Origin: Lingula anatina
Lineage: Eukaryota > Brachiopoda > Lingulata > Lingulida > Lingulidae
DNA: 64,000 bases
Assembly: GCF_001039355.2 (NCBI RefSeq)
Contig: NW_019775822.1
Location: 124,001-188,000, forward strand
Direction: 5' to 3'
The first letter of the stretch is position 1. The number at the start of each line of letters is the position of its first letter. Shown in pieces: positions 11,465-44,617 of this stretch. The translations under genes and the position numbers were made by a program. The notes beneath the pieces are model-generated. The model was given only the letters and a program-made list of their open reading frames with translations, did not search any database and was not told where the DNA came from.

Positions 11465-14400
11465 ATGGCTCCGAAAAAGAAGGAAACAGCACACGTGCAA
11501 CAAGATTTAGCCTTAGATTCCGATCAACAGAAAGTGTTTCAAGAAAAGGTTAAAGAACTCAAAGCTAAGGTGAGTTTGGGAAACATGCGTGCCGTTACTT
11601 CAATTTATCTGCACGTATTTTATACAAATGTTCATTGAACGTGTACTAGGAGTAGTAGCACTACCACTGCTGTGTTTCACGTTTGTTTCCGCACTTGCTG
11701 CTACAAGTACAACCGGTACAGATCAAGTCCAGTGATAAGGAATAAGAAAATAACAAAAATTTAAAAAAAATGATCTGAGGGTCATTCCTTTTTTTTTGTC
11801 AACTCCTTAGATTGGTTTTCCCGATACTATTAACTTTTAAATTAAAAGTTGTATCACAAACTGAAAAATATTATACATGAAATTCTCAAACACAAGCCTC
11901 AATTTTTTTTCATACCGTTAGCTTACAAGCTTAAATTGAGGCTTGTGTTTGAGAATTTTATGTATATCCAACAACCAAGCTAATGAACATTTTTGCTCAT
12001 GAAAAATATTATTTTATTAAGTCTTATGTACAGCGTCTTTTTTCTAGACAAAGCATGGGCTGTCCCAGCCTGGCGTGGTATATGTGGGTCACATACCAAG
12101 AGGATTCTTTGAACACCAAATGAAGTCATATTTCTCACAGTTTGGAAAAGTGAAAAGGATCAAGCTATCCAGAAGCAAAAAGGTTTGAGAAGCAAATGTT
12201 ATATGATGTATAAGTTGTCAGTTTGATATTTATACTCCCCCTGCAAATGACTTGTTATTTCATGGGCCAGCATTTGGGCAGTGAAGAGATCAGTTAATTG
12301 ATAACTTAGTCATGCACATTGAAGGGAAAATCGGTTTTGTCTTAGGTTGAAGCATTTGCCAATTAACTCAACTGAACATGGGTAAAACCCTATTGGAGTT
12401 GTGTGTTACAGAGACAATGTATAGACAATTATTGCTTATTAATTGCAGCATGGTTTTCAAAGACAAATTCCAGTTTTCTCTAAGTTTGGCTTTTGATCTG
12501 TGTCATTTTGTTAAATAGGTTTTTAACTTTGTGATTTTCTTTTTGTAGACTGGTAGACCCAAAGGCTATGCCTTCATAGAGTTTGAGAGTGAAGAGGTGG
12601 CTAAAATTGTGGCTGACTCCATGAACAACTATCTCATGTTCCACAGGCTACTGAAATGTAAGTTCATGGGCAACAGTTTTTAGGATTATGCCTGATTTCA
12701 GGATTTTCAGTCTTCATTCTGATAGTTTTTATCATATGGCCTAATTGCAATGAGAAATTGTAATCTATGAATTCAGGCTTTTCAGTTTTTACAAGTTACA
12801 CCCATGAAAATAGGGGACATTAGCTTAATGGTGATCAGAATTGTTTGCTGTTTTCAAAAATAAAACTATAAAATATGGCACTATCTGTACACTTTTGAAA
12901 AAACTTATTTGTCTAGTAAAATTTGGCATCACATTGAAATAATTTTTTATGTGCATTAATACATATTCACAGACAGCAATTAGAAATTCAATAAGTGTAC
13001 GTTTTAGTAAATTGACAAAAAAATTTTTTTTCACTTGTTTTGAGAAAAATACTTGTTTAATAGAAAACAATTTGGAATTTTTAAATGATTGACAATATGA
13101 TAATATTTATTTATGGCATCATTTGTTGTATTTTACATGGTTGCTCATTTCTCAAGTATGTGTTATCAGGTAAATTTTGTCCTTCGGAAGATGTTCATCC
13201 AGACACCTTCGTAGGCAGTGGCAGAATGTTCAAGCGCCCTAAGGCACATGCCATAGTCAGAGATCGCCACAACAAACTGCCAACTCCCAAGCAGAGATTG
13301 CGTGCCATCAAAAAACTTAACACAAGGACCAACAAAAAGCTTGCCAAGTTAGCAGCAATGGGGATTGACTATAGCTTTGAGGGACTGGTGAGTTTGGAAT
13401 ATGAATAATGATAACAATTTTTTTTCTTAAAATTGTGCTACACAAACATCTCAGCATTATTTACCAATGAATGAATGAATGCTAGATGAAGATTTTTCTT
13501 CCTTTTTAATTCAGTTGACCAAAGTCAGTTGACAAAATGAGAATCATACTAAAGTTCATTTCAGCAACGAGATATTTGGGACATTTTATTTTTGTAGGGA
13601 AACAAATACAGCATATTTAAAACTGATGTGTTTTTTTGTTTTTTTTTTGTTAAACCAAAATTATGATTAACCTTTTCAGTAAACATGCCTACAGATTTCA
13701 TCTTTATTCAGGATATTGTAATTGTTTATTCTGAACCACTTGAAATATATGTAAAGTTGTTTATTTGTTTCTGCTTTAGTACAAAGAAAAAAAGAAGGTT
13801 GGTTGGATCAACCCACACCAAGATTCTGTACATATTTTAGAAGAAGATAGCAGTGAGGATGAGATCACATTTATTACACCCCCTAAGACTGTGCGCTCTT
13901 CGTCGGTTGGAGCCACCCCAGGGAAAACTCCTAAAACCCCCAAATCAAGAACTGCCACTCCAGATAGCACTGGAATAAAATCCACCAAGTTGTCTGGTAA
14001 AGGTAATACTACTAAAAACTCAGTCTCTAAAAATAAAACGAAGAAGACTAAAGCAACTAGGCCTTTTGTGACTTCATCTGAAGTTGAGAAGACAGTACAG
14101 AAATTGACTTCTGCGTCAAGTGGAGGTTTGAAAAAGAGGAAAAAGGAGATGTTGGAAAATCAAACTGGATCTGCTAGAAAGGTGCAGAAAGTAAAGAAAA
14201 ACTCAATNAGCAGTGAGGATGAGATCACATTTATTACACCCCCTAAGACTGTGCGCTCTTCGTCGGTTGGAGCCACCCCAGGGAAAACTCCTAAAACCCC
14301 CAAATCAAGAACTGCCACTCCAGATAGCACTGGAATAAAATCCACCAAGTTGTCTGGTAAAGGTAATACTACTAAAAACTCAGTCTCTAAAAATAAAAGG

Positions 14401-14574
14401 AAGAAGACTAAAGCAACTAGGCCTTTTGTGACTTCATCTGAAGTTGAGAAGACAGTACAGAAATTGACTTCTGCGTCAAGTGGAGGTTTGAAAAAGAGGA
14501 AAAAGGAGATGTTGGAAAATCAAACTGGATCTGCTAGAAAGGTGCAGAAAGTAAAGAAAAACTCAATAAAGTGA
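11465..14574 (+). CDS. NIFK: MKI67 FHA-domain-interacting nucleolar phosphoprotein (NIFK), RRM protein
   Basis: Exons: 11465-11569, 12048-12182, 12549-12657, 13170-13387, 13780-14574. An RRM follows a lysine-rich start (MAPKKKE): RNP2 is VVYVGHI, RNP1 is KGYAFIEF, and LLKCKF closes the fold. The segment after it ([20 protein letters not shown]) and the acidic [10 protein letters not shown] block fit NIFK. NIFK is a nucleolar pre-rRNA processing factor; its phosphorylated Thr-Pro motifs bind the Ki-67 FHA domain. The tail here is rich in TP sites ([19 protein letters not shown]). The last exon contains a 359-bp duplication around an N at 14208, so the tail as written is about 120 residues too long if the copy is an assembly error. 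The true protein would end ...KVKKNSIK. Exon 5 start is set by the TTTAG acceptor at 13779. Confidence 0.92.
11872..11966. repeat. Near-perfect 34-nt inverted repeat in NIFK intron 1
   Basis: The left arm (11872-11905) contains AATTCTCAAACACAAGCC; the right arm (11933-11966) is its reverse complement with a single mismatch, which would be a G-U pair in RNA. The loop is about 27 nt. It would form a strong hairpin in the pre-mRNA. It could be a tiny foldback element or a small-RNA precursor; the sequence cannot decide. Confidence 0.8.
13849..14567 (+). repeat. 359-bp duplication around a single N inside the NIFK last exon
   Basis: Copy 1 is 13849-14207, the N is 14208 and copy 2 is 14209-14567. 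I found one substitution between them (Thr codon ACG versus Arg codon AGG in the NK(T/R)KKTK segment). The offset of 360 keeps the frame open by chance. The same pattern of N plus repeated sequence occurs at 1935, which argues for an assembly artefact. Confidence 0.9.
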
Positions 14575-17222
14575 GAATTTATGGGATGTGTTATACTGGC
14601 CAATTGGTAAAATTGGAGCGACATCTAAAATCAATGAGTCATGCTTTTGCATAGCGATTTGAAAAGTCTAGTGGCATACATATTTATTTACCAAAGTCGG
14701 AATGTATTTTTAAAAAATGTAACTAAAGTGTTATTGGAATTGAATGAATTTCAACTGGAATAATACTTTTGAAGACACAGGAAGGAGGAGGGGGCAGCTG
14801 GATACTGGTGCACTAACTGAAAGTAGAATGGAATGACTAGCTTCTAAACTCTTTCAGTGCTGAGGACGTATTTTGGTTCAGAATTGAATGCAGATCACTG
14901 TTACCATGTAGCATAATGAAGAAAATGTGATTATTAATAAATGTCATTCATCAGTTTAATGTCTTCATAGTTGTCTTACTGTCATTGTTTGGGATGGTTA
15001 GAGCAGTATCTTGGGATATTTTTCAGTAACTGGTGCATTGCATCAGATTGTTTAGCAATTTGTCTTTGAAAATTTACAAATTAAGCTAATTACACATTTT
15101 TGTTTTAAAGAAAAGTAAAATAAAAGCCTTCGTTATATTTTTATGTTGTCTCAATCAATACTTTATTAAGATACTGTGTACATAATAACCATTTCTTATT
15201 TATGTGCAGTAAAGTCAATGCATAATACACATAACTAACCAGTTTTGGGAAATATGAAATTTATCCTAAATACTACCATTCGATTTTGACCTGGATCTAT
15301 TTTTTAAAAATAAATAATAACTGTAACATCGAGCACATAAACATATCTGGATGTCCTAAATCTGATGTTAAACTGATTAAGAGAAAAATATCTCACAAGT
15401 CTGGGTAGGCTAAATTGTTGTTAAATTGGTAAAAATGTGAATTTTTATTATAACCTGAAACTTCTCATTTTATACACATTCCCATGCTGCTGTGCATAAC
15501 AAGCCAAGCTAAAAAGTATCCCCTTACCTTTACCAAAGGTATTAATATTAGTTTACTTGGCTACTGAAAATGAAGTAGATATCAAACAAAAAATGAAGTA
15601 CAACAATATGTATTAAATCATTTTGTACATCACTTATTTTTCATCATTGCATAATGCACACCATGCAACCCACTCCCACCAGGAGTTTCAACTGCCATTA
15701 TATCCTCAATGATTCTCTGGAGTTACCAAAGTCATTGGTAGAAACTCTAAATATTATGAAATCCATTTACAAAAAGAAGGATTTAAATATTGATGTTTCT
15801 TTACTGCAAATGTTCTTAAATGTGAACCCAAGACATTCATATTTTAGAGCTATGATAACAGAATTGCAAGAAAAGTAGCACAATCAAATAGCTTGTATTT
15901 TTCTCTCTCACAGCAGTCTTTCAAAATAAATATTAATAATTTAAATTTAATATATGCCAAACAGAAAAATGGACAGTGGACATGCTCTACAGAAAACGCC
16001 AACACTGATCAGTAACATCACTGCAATGATACAGCTTCTCATTTGTGCAATGCCAATGCAAGGAAGCATGTTTACATCACTGAAATACAATACCAAGGGT
16101 AAATATAATTTATTGTGACTGGGATGAATAAAATTCTGAAATGATCACAAGATTTCTCCTTAATTTTACTATTACATAAAATGCCAGTAACAAGCAAGGT
16201 GATCAATATGTTAAAAAATTGCAAAATGATGTATAGTTTGAATTTGCTATGTATTATAATAATCATGTATACAAGACCTTTTTGTCATTTGCAATGTGAA
16301 GTATTTGGTAAAAAGATCATGTATTTAACATTGATTAAACTGGAGAAAGTCTTGCAAATGTGCAACTGAAATATTAGAAAATACAACAAAAACCAAATAA
16401 AACCAGCTGTATTCAAATACAGTGTGCATAGTTTTACTTTAAAAAACAAACAGTTTGCAAAAACTTTTTTAAAAAATTAACAAAAAATAAAAGAAAAGAG
16501 GATATGGTTTCGAGGCAGTGTTCTTGTACACACATCTGTTAATTTGAGGCTAGACCTCAAGTGTGCCACTTCAATCAAAAATCTTAAAATTGTAGGATAA
16601 GAAATGAGGTGCAGGTTTTCCCACCACCTCCTCCAAAACAACTCACATCACAATTCTTGTAAAAGTTAATGTGTCTGATCATAACTTTTATCATTTCTTC
16701 AACTTCAGCTATAATCCTATCCACATCTTCTAATGTTGTTCACATGTATGTCTTTCATGCAAAATAACATGAACGACAAAAATTTACAATTATGGGTATG
16801 ATTTGATAATCATCACTTGTTTTTCAAGAGAGAATCTGTTTCTAAATCTGGGTAAAAACATCACACACACGAAAATGACAAAGCAACTTCCATGGAGAAT
16901 TTCTAAATTCCTCTTCTTTGCAACTTGCTGTCAGTATATATCACACTTCTGGGGCTAAGAATGCTACTTTGACTGGACATAAGTCTGTGACACTTAGATA
17001 ATGAAATCTTGAAGACTCGTCCAGGCAAACTGAGAGGCAAAATTTCACAAATGCTTGGTCTTGAAGGACTGAACTTAATATAAGCTCAAAAGTGCAGCTC
17101 AAAAAGTATACACTGGTTTGAAAAAAAAAGACAAGTCCATCCCTGGCATTTCACTACATTTTGGCAGTACATTTCACATAGCATGACTTGAAATCCTAAT
17201 ATACAACTTTATAATTGTAATT
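14575..17222. other. Convergent 3' UTRs of NIFK (+) and TOMM70 (-)
   Basis: NIFK has a forward poly(A) signal near 14936 (TTAATAAATG). TOMM70 has reverse-strand AATAAA candidates, for example at about 15161. The region is AT-rich with no supported coding exon. A 74-codon frame at 15654-15878 has no recognisable similarity and no splice context. Confidence 0.55.
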
Positions 17223-20200
17223 TTACATGGGTCCCATGGTTGGCACTTGAATTCCAAAGTTTTGGGCTACTTTTGACTGTGCCATTGCAGCATCCAATAG
17301 AGAAAACAGGTGAGCCATCTCCATTTCTGTCTTTGCTAGGCTTATTGCCTTGTTAAACAGGTCTATTGCATTTGTAAGGTTACCCCTGTAAAATAATGGA
17401 CAACTGCAATACCAAACTTCAAACACAAAATACTTGTATACCTAATGACACCTCAAATGATAAATTTACTAAAAATACTAACAAACACATGAATGCATAT
17501 ATGACAAATATACATTTTAGATTAAATAACCTAAAATTGTTTACGATTAGTAAACTAGATCAAATGTCTTTGTTCCAAATCTGTATACTATAATATACTG
17601 TGTGGACACCTACCTCTGGACCTCTATGGTTCCCAGTGTTTCGTATGCAAACTCACACTTATCATCTACCTCTAAGGCTTTTTTAATCATACTACAGGCT
17701 TCCTCCATATTCTGCTTCCATTGTAACCTTAGCAACCTGAAATAAACACAGAGGTATACTAAGTATATATAGCCCTGTACAGTGTTTCTGTGCACTTGAA
17801 AACTCCCCTCCCCCCAAAAAATGGAGACACGTTATATTTCTATATCATTCAATAGTTTAATCAAATCCAAATTTATAACAATATGTTATATTCCTAACAA
17901 GCAGACAGATGCTGTGTGATAACTTCACTAGGCCAAACCCATCCAACCAGACCTTGTTACATCTGGAATTTCTCCCTACCAACTATGTTCACTTTTAAAA
18001 TTCAAAATTTTATAGGTGGTAATAAATGAATCCTTCACAGCTAAACACTTGTATATAAAGAAGAACCTTTCCCTTACCCTCTGTGTACATAAACATTTGC
18101 ATTATCTGGTTCTATTTTGATGGCTTTCTTGAACTGGTCATCTGCCTGGTCAAACTGCTGCTGGTCACACAGGGCCTGGAAGGACAACAGAATGTAGACA
18201 CCACGATATGCAGCGCTGGTTTTGTTGCAATTATCAACATTACAACAATGATGCATCAACAGACATCAATGTATTTTTACGGCAACAAAGACACATCAGC
18301 AGTGCACTGTTACTTCAATGTGAATAGGATATATATACATTGCTAGTTAATAACTTTCTAAAGACTTAGTATATCATATGAACATGTCCATATGGGTAGT
18401 GGGAGAGAAGCCAGGAGGAAATATTTGCATACTGGTCTGTTTTCATAAAAGTAAGTTTGACACAAAATAACCAAGTAGTGTCCCATTATATGTCATACTG
18501 AGCCCGTTTTAAAAAAATTTTTAAATCCCCAAGGTTTTACTTGAATTAAGGGATTTATGCAGATAAAAGACCTAAACATTCTGTCTGAAACTCAATACCT
18601 ATAGGAGAGGCATTTTCATACTGACCTGGCCATATAAAGCAAAGGCTTCAGCGCAGTCTGGAAACCTCTTCAGGAGATCCTCAAATGACCTGACAGAGCT
18701 CTGCAGCTGCATGGGACTGCGCTGGTCAAAGGCATGTCTGTATTCTACGATAAAAAAATATCATATCATAATACAAGGCAGCATATTAAATTACACCAGT
18801 TTACATTTTCACACATCTGAGCATGCCTTTAATTGAAAAATCAGGAAATGCAAGGATTATAGATGGGAGAGGTAAGAGAAGTGGAAAGGGGGTCCTGGCA
18901 CATACCTGCGTAACATTTCTGAGCATGTGCAACAGCAAACTCTGGGTTAAGGGCCACACACTTGTCAAAATCTCTAAGTGCATCATCCATGCGATCTAAC
19001 AGAAGATTCAGCTGAAATGGAAATAAAAAGAAGGGGCACTTAACCTTTATCACAAAATATCAAAACGTAACTTGTAAAAACCACAACTGTCACAATTTAT
19101 TTTAGGAATAAATATATATATATATTTTTTATAAATGAATTTAAACAGTCTGACTCTGATGAGATGAAAGTGGACCTCATAAAAAAGCTTTGGAAAAAGT
19201 GTACAGTTCCGTATGGGGGGTCTGAAGGGAATATACAGAACACCTTATTAATCGGGAAAACTTTTATCTGTAACTAACCTGCCCTCTGTGATGATATATG
19301 TCGGAGTTTTCAGGATCCACCCTCACTGCAGTTGCCATGTCGTCAAGGGCCTCTGTCTGCTCCCCAAGCTGAAGTTTCAGGCTACCCCTCTTGATCAGAG
19401 CATTAGACTTTATCTGAAATAACAAATCACATGAAAAAAATTATTAACTATCAAGAGGAACAATTCTACAGTTTGGCTAGGCAATGGGTTAAACACTTCC
19501 AAATATGGACATTTTCAGTAGAAAATGGAAACTAATTAAATGGATATTAATTAAGGATGTAAACACTTTGTCTACAATTACAGACAATTTCCCCATTCTT
19601 TTTTCAAAGAAATTAAAAAAAATATAGGAAAACCTGAACAGAATCATATACCCATGTATAGAACATTACCTTTTTATCAACATCCTCAAGGCCTATGACC
19701 TGGTTTAAATCATCAATGGCTTTTGTCCCTCGTCCAGCCAGCAGATAAAATGTTGCCCGCAGCAGGAGGGCTTCAGGTAAATACTTGGATGTGGAATTGC
19801 TGATCTCCTGGGTGCACAGCTCTATCACATTATCATATTCTTTCTTGGCTAACTGTTTCTTGGCTTTCAGGAATGGACTAGAAGACAAAGTAGGAAAGGA
19901 CTGAGCATTTTGCAGACATAACATTGCGTAAATTTAACATTTTCCATAGGACCGCAAAGGTGGATTATAAAATGCGCTTATTTCTCCACATGTTCATTTG
20001 AATTAGCATATAATACCTTTTTAGGAAGCAGTTAATATTTTCTGCCTTCTTAATACAAAATTTCTGGTTGCTTGAATATAGGAGTCCTAGATTTTCAACC
20101 TGTCTGACAAACAATAACTTCACTTAAGTGATGCTGAAATAAAGAATTATGACTTCCAACCCACCTGATTTGAGACCTGGATTTCCCTGGAAGCCCGTCC

Positions 20201-23200
20201 TTCATTTCTTTTTCTGGTGACTCATCCTGGTACTTCTCAGCCTCACTTTCAGCCTCAACAGTTTCAGGGCTCTCTTCATTCACCTCATTAAGGTTACTTA
20301 TGATTGGATCATTAGCAAATGCAGAGAAATATGTCCTAAGGAAACTATGTGAGGGTGTCGTCTCTTTACGATTCTAAAAAATAATTTTGATAAAAAAACT
20401 CAGTTACTGAAAGAAGTAATTTTTGCCTATAAATAAAAAATTCATCTAACAAACTCTTCACAAACTAAGTTAAACAAGCAATTAAATTTCCACTTCCAGT
20501 ATATTTCCATCATTCTTTTGAAACAGCCCACTCAGACAGTATAATATGATTTAAAGAGTTAGTTGAAATCTCACGAAGAAACTTGTTGCAGCTAAAATGC
20601 AACCATACCTTGTATGCTTCTTTAGCTTTGGATTTGCCCAAATCTTTTAATACTCTATCTGCCATCATTAAACTCTGCTGATTCTGAAAACCTTCTAATA
20701 TACATACAGCAGTCACATCTGGAAGAAACCAAGAAAACCAAACTTACAGGATAAATAAACCAAGTATAATTCATTATTTCTTGAAAAAGAAAGGCCAAGC
20801 AATACAATGGCAATGTAATAAAGAAGAAAGGAACTGGAAATGATAATATCTTTAATAGGAGCTGGTAAAATTTGACAAATATCTGGTTGTGAAAGTTGGG
20901 ATAAGAGTGATGACATATCCCAACATTGCCAGAGTTGAGATAATATATTTCAACATTGTAAAGGACAGACAGTCTCTTCTCTTAGGCCAACCTTGCACCC
21001 CTTCTGTTAATTACACATCTACTCAGCCAAGCACACTTGAGTAGAAAACATTTTTGCAGTACAGTAGACAAGTGCGTAAGTGGGGAGTTTTAAGATGGTA
21101 CACTTAGAGGACACAAACTTATTTGAACCATTATGTCCAACACCAGTGTTTTATTTACAATTTGGAACTAGAGAGTCAGATGACTCGCTGACACTACAGA
21201 ATACGAGCCATTTTTTATTTTCAGGAGTCAAAATTTTCCCGCCTTTTTTGAATGGGTAATTTTAACTAGTAATGATGCGTACAACCATATATTATGTAAA
21301 TAGATTGTATATGAATTGATGTTGTTTATTGTAATTGTTGTATTCCAGACTAAAAGTATAGAATTCTATCTACATAAAAAAATATAAAAAATAAAAAAAC
21401 AGCCTTTGTATTAGTAACCAAAGTGTATTCAACATATGACAACAAACACACTAACAGTCATACAACTTCAAAATGATATGGACAAAAGTATGCATTTTGA
21501 TTCTTTTTCTAACAAAAACCATTTAAACAAAGGATTATTAACATGATTAAACCTAAAGGTAGATAAATAAACAAAAAATCATCAAGATAAACGATAAATT
21601 AAAATTGATATGGATAAACTTTGTGTTGACTAGTATGTAAAAAAATTGTCAAAAATTATATGGACATAAATGGAAAACAAATTATATAGGAGGGAATAAG
21701 ATTGTCAAACACAAAAAAGTAGATAAATGTGGACAAGGAATTTCAATAGATAATTGCTATGGCAATTACAAATTATATTCCAATCTGGAAATATTATGTT
21801 TTGACTGTTAAACATAAAAACACAATACTAGACAAATTTACCTGATTTTATACACGTAGTGTAACATATTTTAACCATTTAGAGTAATCTCTGTCACCAG
21901 TTTGCGAACTAAACTGTTTTTTAGGTCAAACCATTTTCATTTGGGTCTTAAAACACAATAAAATATTTAAATTGAATTTAAAAACCCGTATTGTGCCAAT
22001 AGCAGCATATTGTACTAGTAGTGTACTATCGGTGGCAAGTTGACATACTTTTTTGTAACACAACAACGATCGGAAATAGGCCTACTAGTAGGTTTTAAAT
22101 CGGCAATATACAACACTTTTGAAAGTAATTAGTTGTGGCTGTCATACATTAGGGTCAAATGACGCATTAGATCATATTTTTTTGCGTCAATTTTAGGATT
22201 CATGCGTATTTTACGCATGACGCAGAGGTAAATAAAACACTGCAACACTATCTCTAATCTCTGAAATTATCTCCGTCTACATCAAGTCAAATTACTTCAA
22301 TACAGAATAAAGAGATACGAGTACAAATATCAACGTCTCCTCTTGTTCCAAAATCTCCAACAGCAAATTTCACAGAGTCACCTGTCACAAACATTGCAGT
22401 AGTTGAGATAGCACACCTGAACATTGTAGTAGTTCAGGTAAAACAGACACAATATTCCAATTGTTTATATATAATAATTTACCTTCTAGGCACTGCTGCA
22501 GATCCCCTATATGCTCACATGCCTTAGCTCTCCTAAACATTGCCTTGGTGTATCTGGTATTGAACTCTAGAGCCTTGGAGCAGTCAGCTATCACCTCTGT
22601 GAAATTTTTCTAATAAAAAGAAAGAGTATATTCCAAAAGTTCCCCAATAACACCAATTGCAGCTCTGCTTGTAGAACATTCATACACATAAAAGTATTTA
22701 ATATGGGAAAAGTTTAATTTTTTTTTTTTACGCTTATGTCTCATGGACTTTTATAAAGCCATGCTTAAATTTCCAATTCAAAATTTGTCCCACTGCATAA
22801 ACTAAGTGAACGTGCATGTTTTTGAGAGTGCATGTGTTGACTGTTATGTAATTTTGCATGCATTCTAACTTTTTAAAACTTAATTCTGTTGTATGTATTT
22901 GTGGAAGGTACAAATATGATTTGATATGAATTTTTGGCTACATACATAAACATACATATCACAGACTTACCAACTGTTCATGTGCTGCAGCTCTGTTTTG
23001 GTAGAAAGTGGAAATATCCTGTTTATTTTCAGGAGGACATATTCTAGGATATAAAAAATAATTCACGTCCATAATTACACGTATATACATGTGTATACAG
23101 TATACCAACTTCTGCTTTATTAGACATGTTAATGAAAAGAATATGGGGTGCAGTCTTAAAGAACTCGCTCATTATTATTATCGAAGAGCTTCTTACAAAG

Positions 23201-24270
23201 AATGGAGTATATAGTCCATTTATGTGTTTATTTATTTGTCTTTTATCGCCAAAGCCCTTGAAAATCTACAAAAACGCATCAAGGTATACTAACTTGATAG
23301 CTTCTGTATAACACTGGATTGCTTGGTCATATTTTCCACCTTTGAACCACTTGTTTCCTTTGTTTTTGGCAGCCTGGGCTTGTTCTACTGGTGTCTATAA
23401 AAGAAAACAAGTGTTAAAAAATGTTAAAAGAGATTCATACCATAATTTACAAGGAAATATAGGGCATTTATACAAATATCTCTTGCTAACAGTAGATGAC
23501 TGGCAGCACTTTTTACATAAGCTTTAATTTTCACAAGGTAGCACTCCTATTTATCGTCTCTGATATGTAATATTTGTGCTCATAACTGGTGCACATAACA
23601 GTATAATGACAACCAGCTAGAGTTTCGACTGCAACACCATATGAAACTTTGAATTAAAGTTCAAGATGTATTTAAAATCTTACAAAGGCAGCAAATGCTA
23701 GTACCATGACTAGATAATTTAAGTAAAAATATATTTAAAAAAAAAGAGAAGTGGATTAATGACAACTTAGGCAAAAGCAGTTAGCTAGTAAACATTTTCC
23801 GTAGCCAATAATACATGTGGCACTTAATTTCTCTTTGCTAAATTTCATTTACTAAAGTCAAGTACAACCGGTGTATACAACTAGACGAAAATTTTATCAA
23901 CTCAGTCAGTCACTCACTAATAACATTGGTGTTTATTACGGCATACCAATGTCAATTTCATCAAATTAATATAAATAAGAAATCACTAAATAACATTCAT
24001 GCTGAAACAATTTCCAGTTTATAGTGGGGCTTTTAATCGCTGTATGAGTGCAAATGCTTTGCATCAGACCTGTGGCTCTGCTGCCTTCGCCTCCGGTTGC
24101 TCTTCTTTCTTTTCTCCTGATTCAATATCTTTCTTTTTAGTCTCCAGATTACTCGATTTGACTCTGTTATAGTACCACAATCCTGCAAGACCAAGGGCAA
24201 TAGGAGCGCCTACTGCAAGTGCAATTTTCCACTTCTCCCATCCCTCAGTCACGTTTTCTTTCGAAGCCAT
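17223..24270 (-). CDS. TOMM70: Mitochondrial import receptor subunit TOM70
   Basis: Thirteen exons in transcript order: 24270-24070, 23394-23294, 23043-22971, 22609-22483, 20718-20609, 20373-20165, 19877-19670, 19413-19279, 19011-18906, 18744-18626, 18175-18078, 17736-17614, 17385-17223. They join in phase to 590 aa, close to the ~600 aa of animal TOM70. The N-terminus carries a membrane anchor (IALAVGAPIALGLAGLWYY, residues ~17-35) and then a charged linker. TPR1 begins AAKNKGNKWFKGGKYDQAI; the next repeats contain FYQNRAAAHEQL and YTKAMFRRAKACEHI. These form the clamp that binds the EEVD tails of Hsp70/Hsp90. The C-terminal TPRs form the preprotein-binding part. It acts on the outer mitochondrial membrane. 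It is head-to-head with the ATPase gene. The 1.8-kb intron 20719-22482 shows only AT-rich sequence and a short tandem repeat near 22393-22440. Confidence 0.96.
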
Positions 24271-24561
24271 CTTTACAATACGAGAAAGGACGAGATTAGC
24301 AATGAACTTTGACCGTTATTTGACCTAGTAATGGAATTTAAATTCACACGCTATTTCTACTTTATTGCATGAACGAAGTAATGCATCTATAGGACATTTT
24401 CAACAAAAGCCCAAAAATTACACTTTCATGACATCAGATATAGTCAGAAATTACATTTAAGTGGCATTTGACGCTGTACGAATATCTGGGACAAAGGTGA
24501 ACAATTTGATTGGCAGGTCACGTGGTAAAGCGGCTAAACTTGCGAAAGCCCTCCTATCAAG
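24271..24561. promoter_or_regulatory. Shared promoter TOMM70 / Na,K-ATPase alpha with CCAAT box and E-box
   Basis: There are 291 bp between opposing start codons. ATTGG (inverted CCAAT) at 24509-24513 is followed by a CACGTG E-box at 24519-24524, the kind bound by USF/MYC-type factors. The ATPase start codon sits in CAAGATGGCG, a YY1/TISU-like context found in genes with short 5' UTRs. Confidence 0.55.

Positions 24562-44617
<20,056 letters not shown>

Noticed and set aside
13849-14567. Genuine internal domain duplication in NIFK
   Set aside because: The copies are almost identical and meet at an N, as at 1935, so an assembly artefact is far more likely.
15654-15878. 74-codon plus-strand frame in the NIFK/TOMM70 convergent region
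   Set aside because: No recognisable family, no splice or promoter context, and it lies antisense in the TOMM70 3' UTR.
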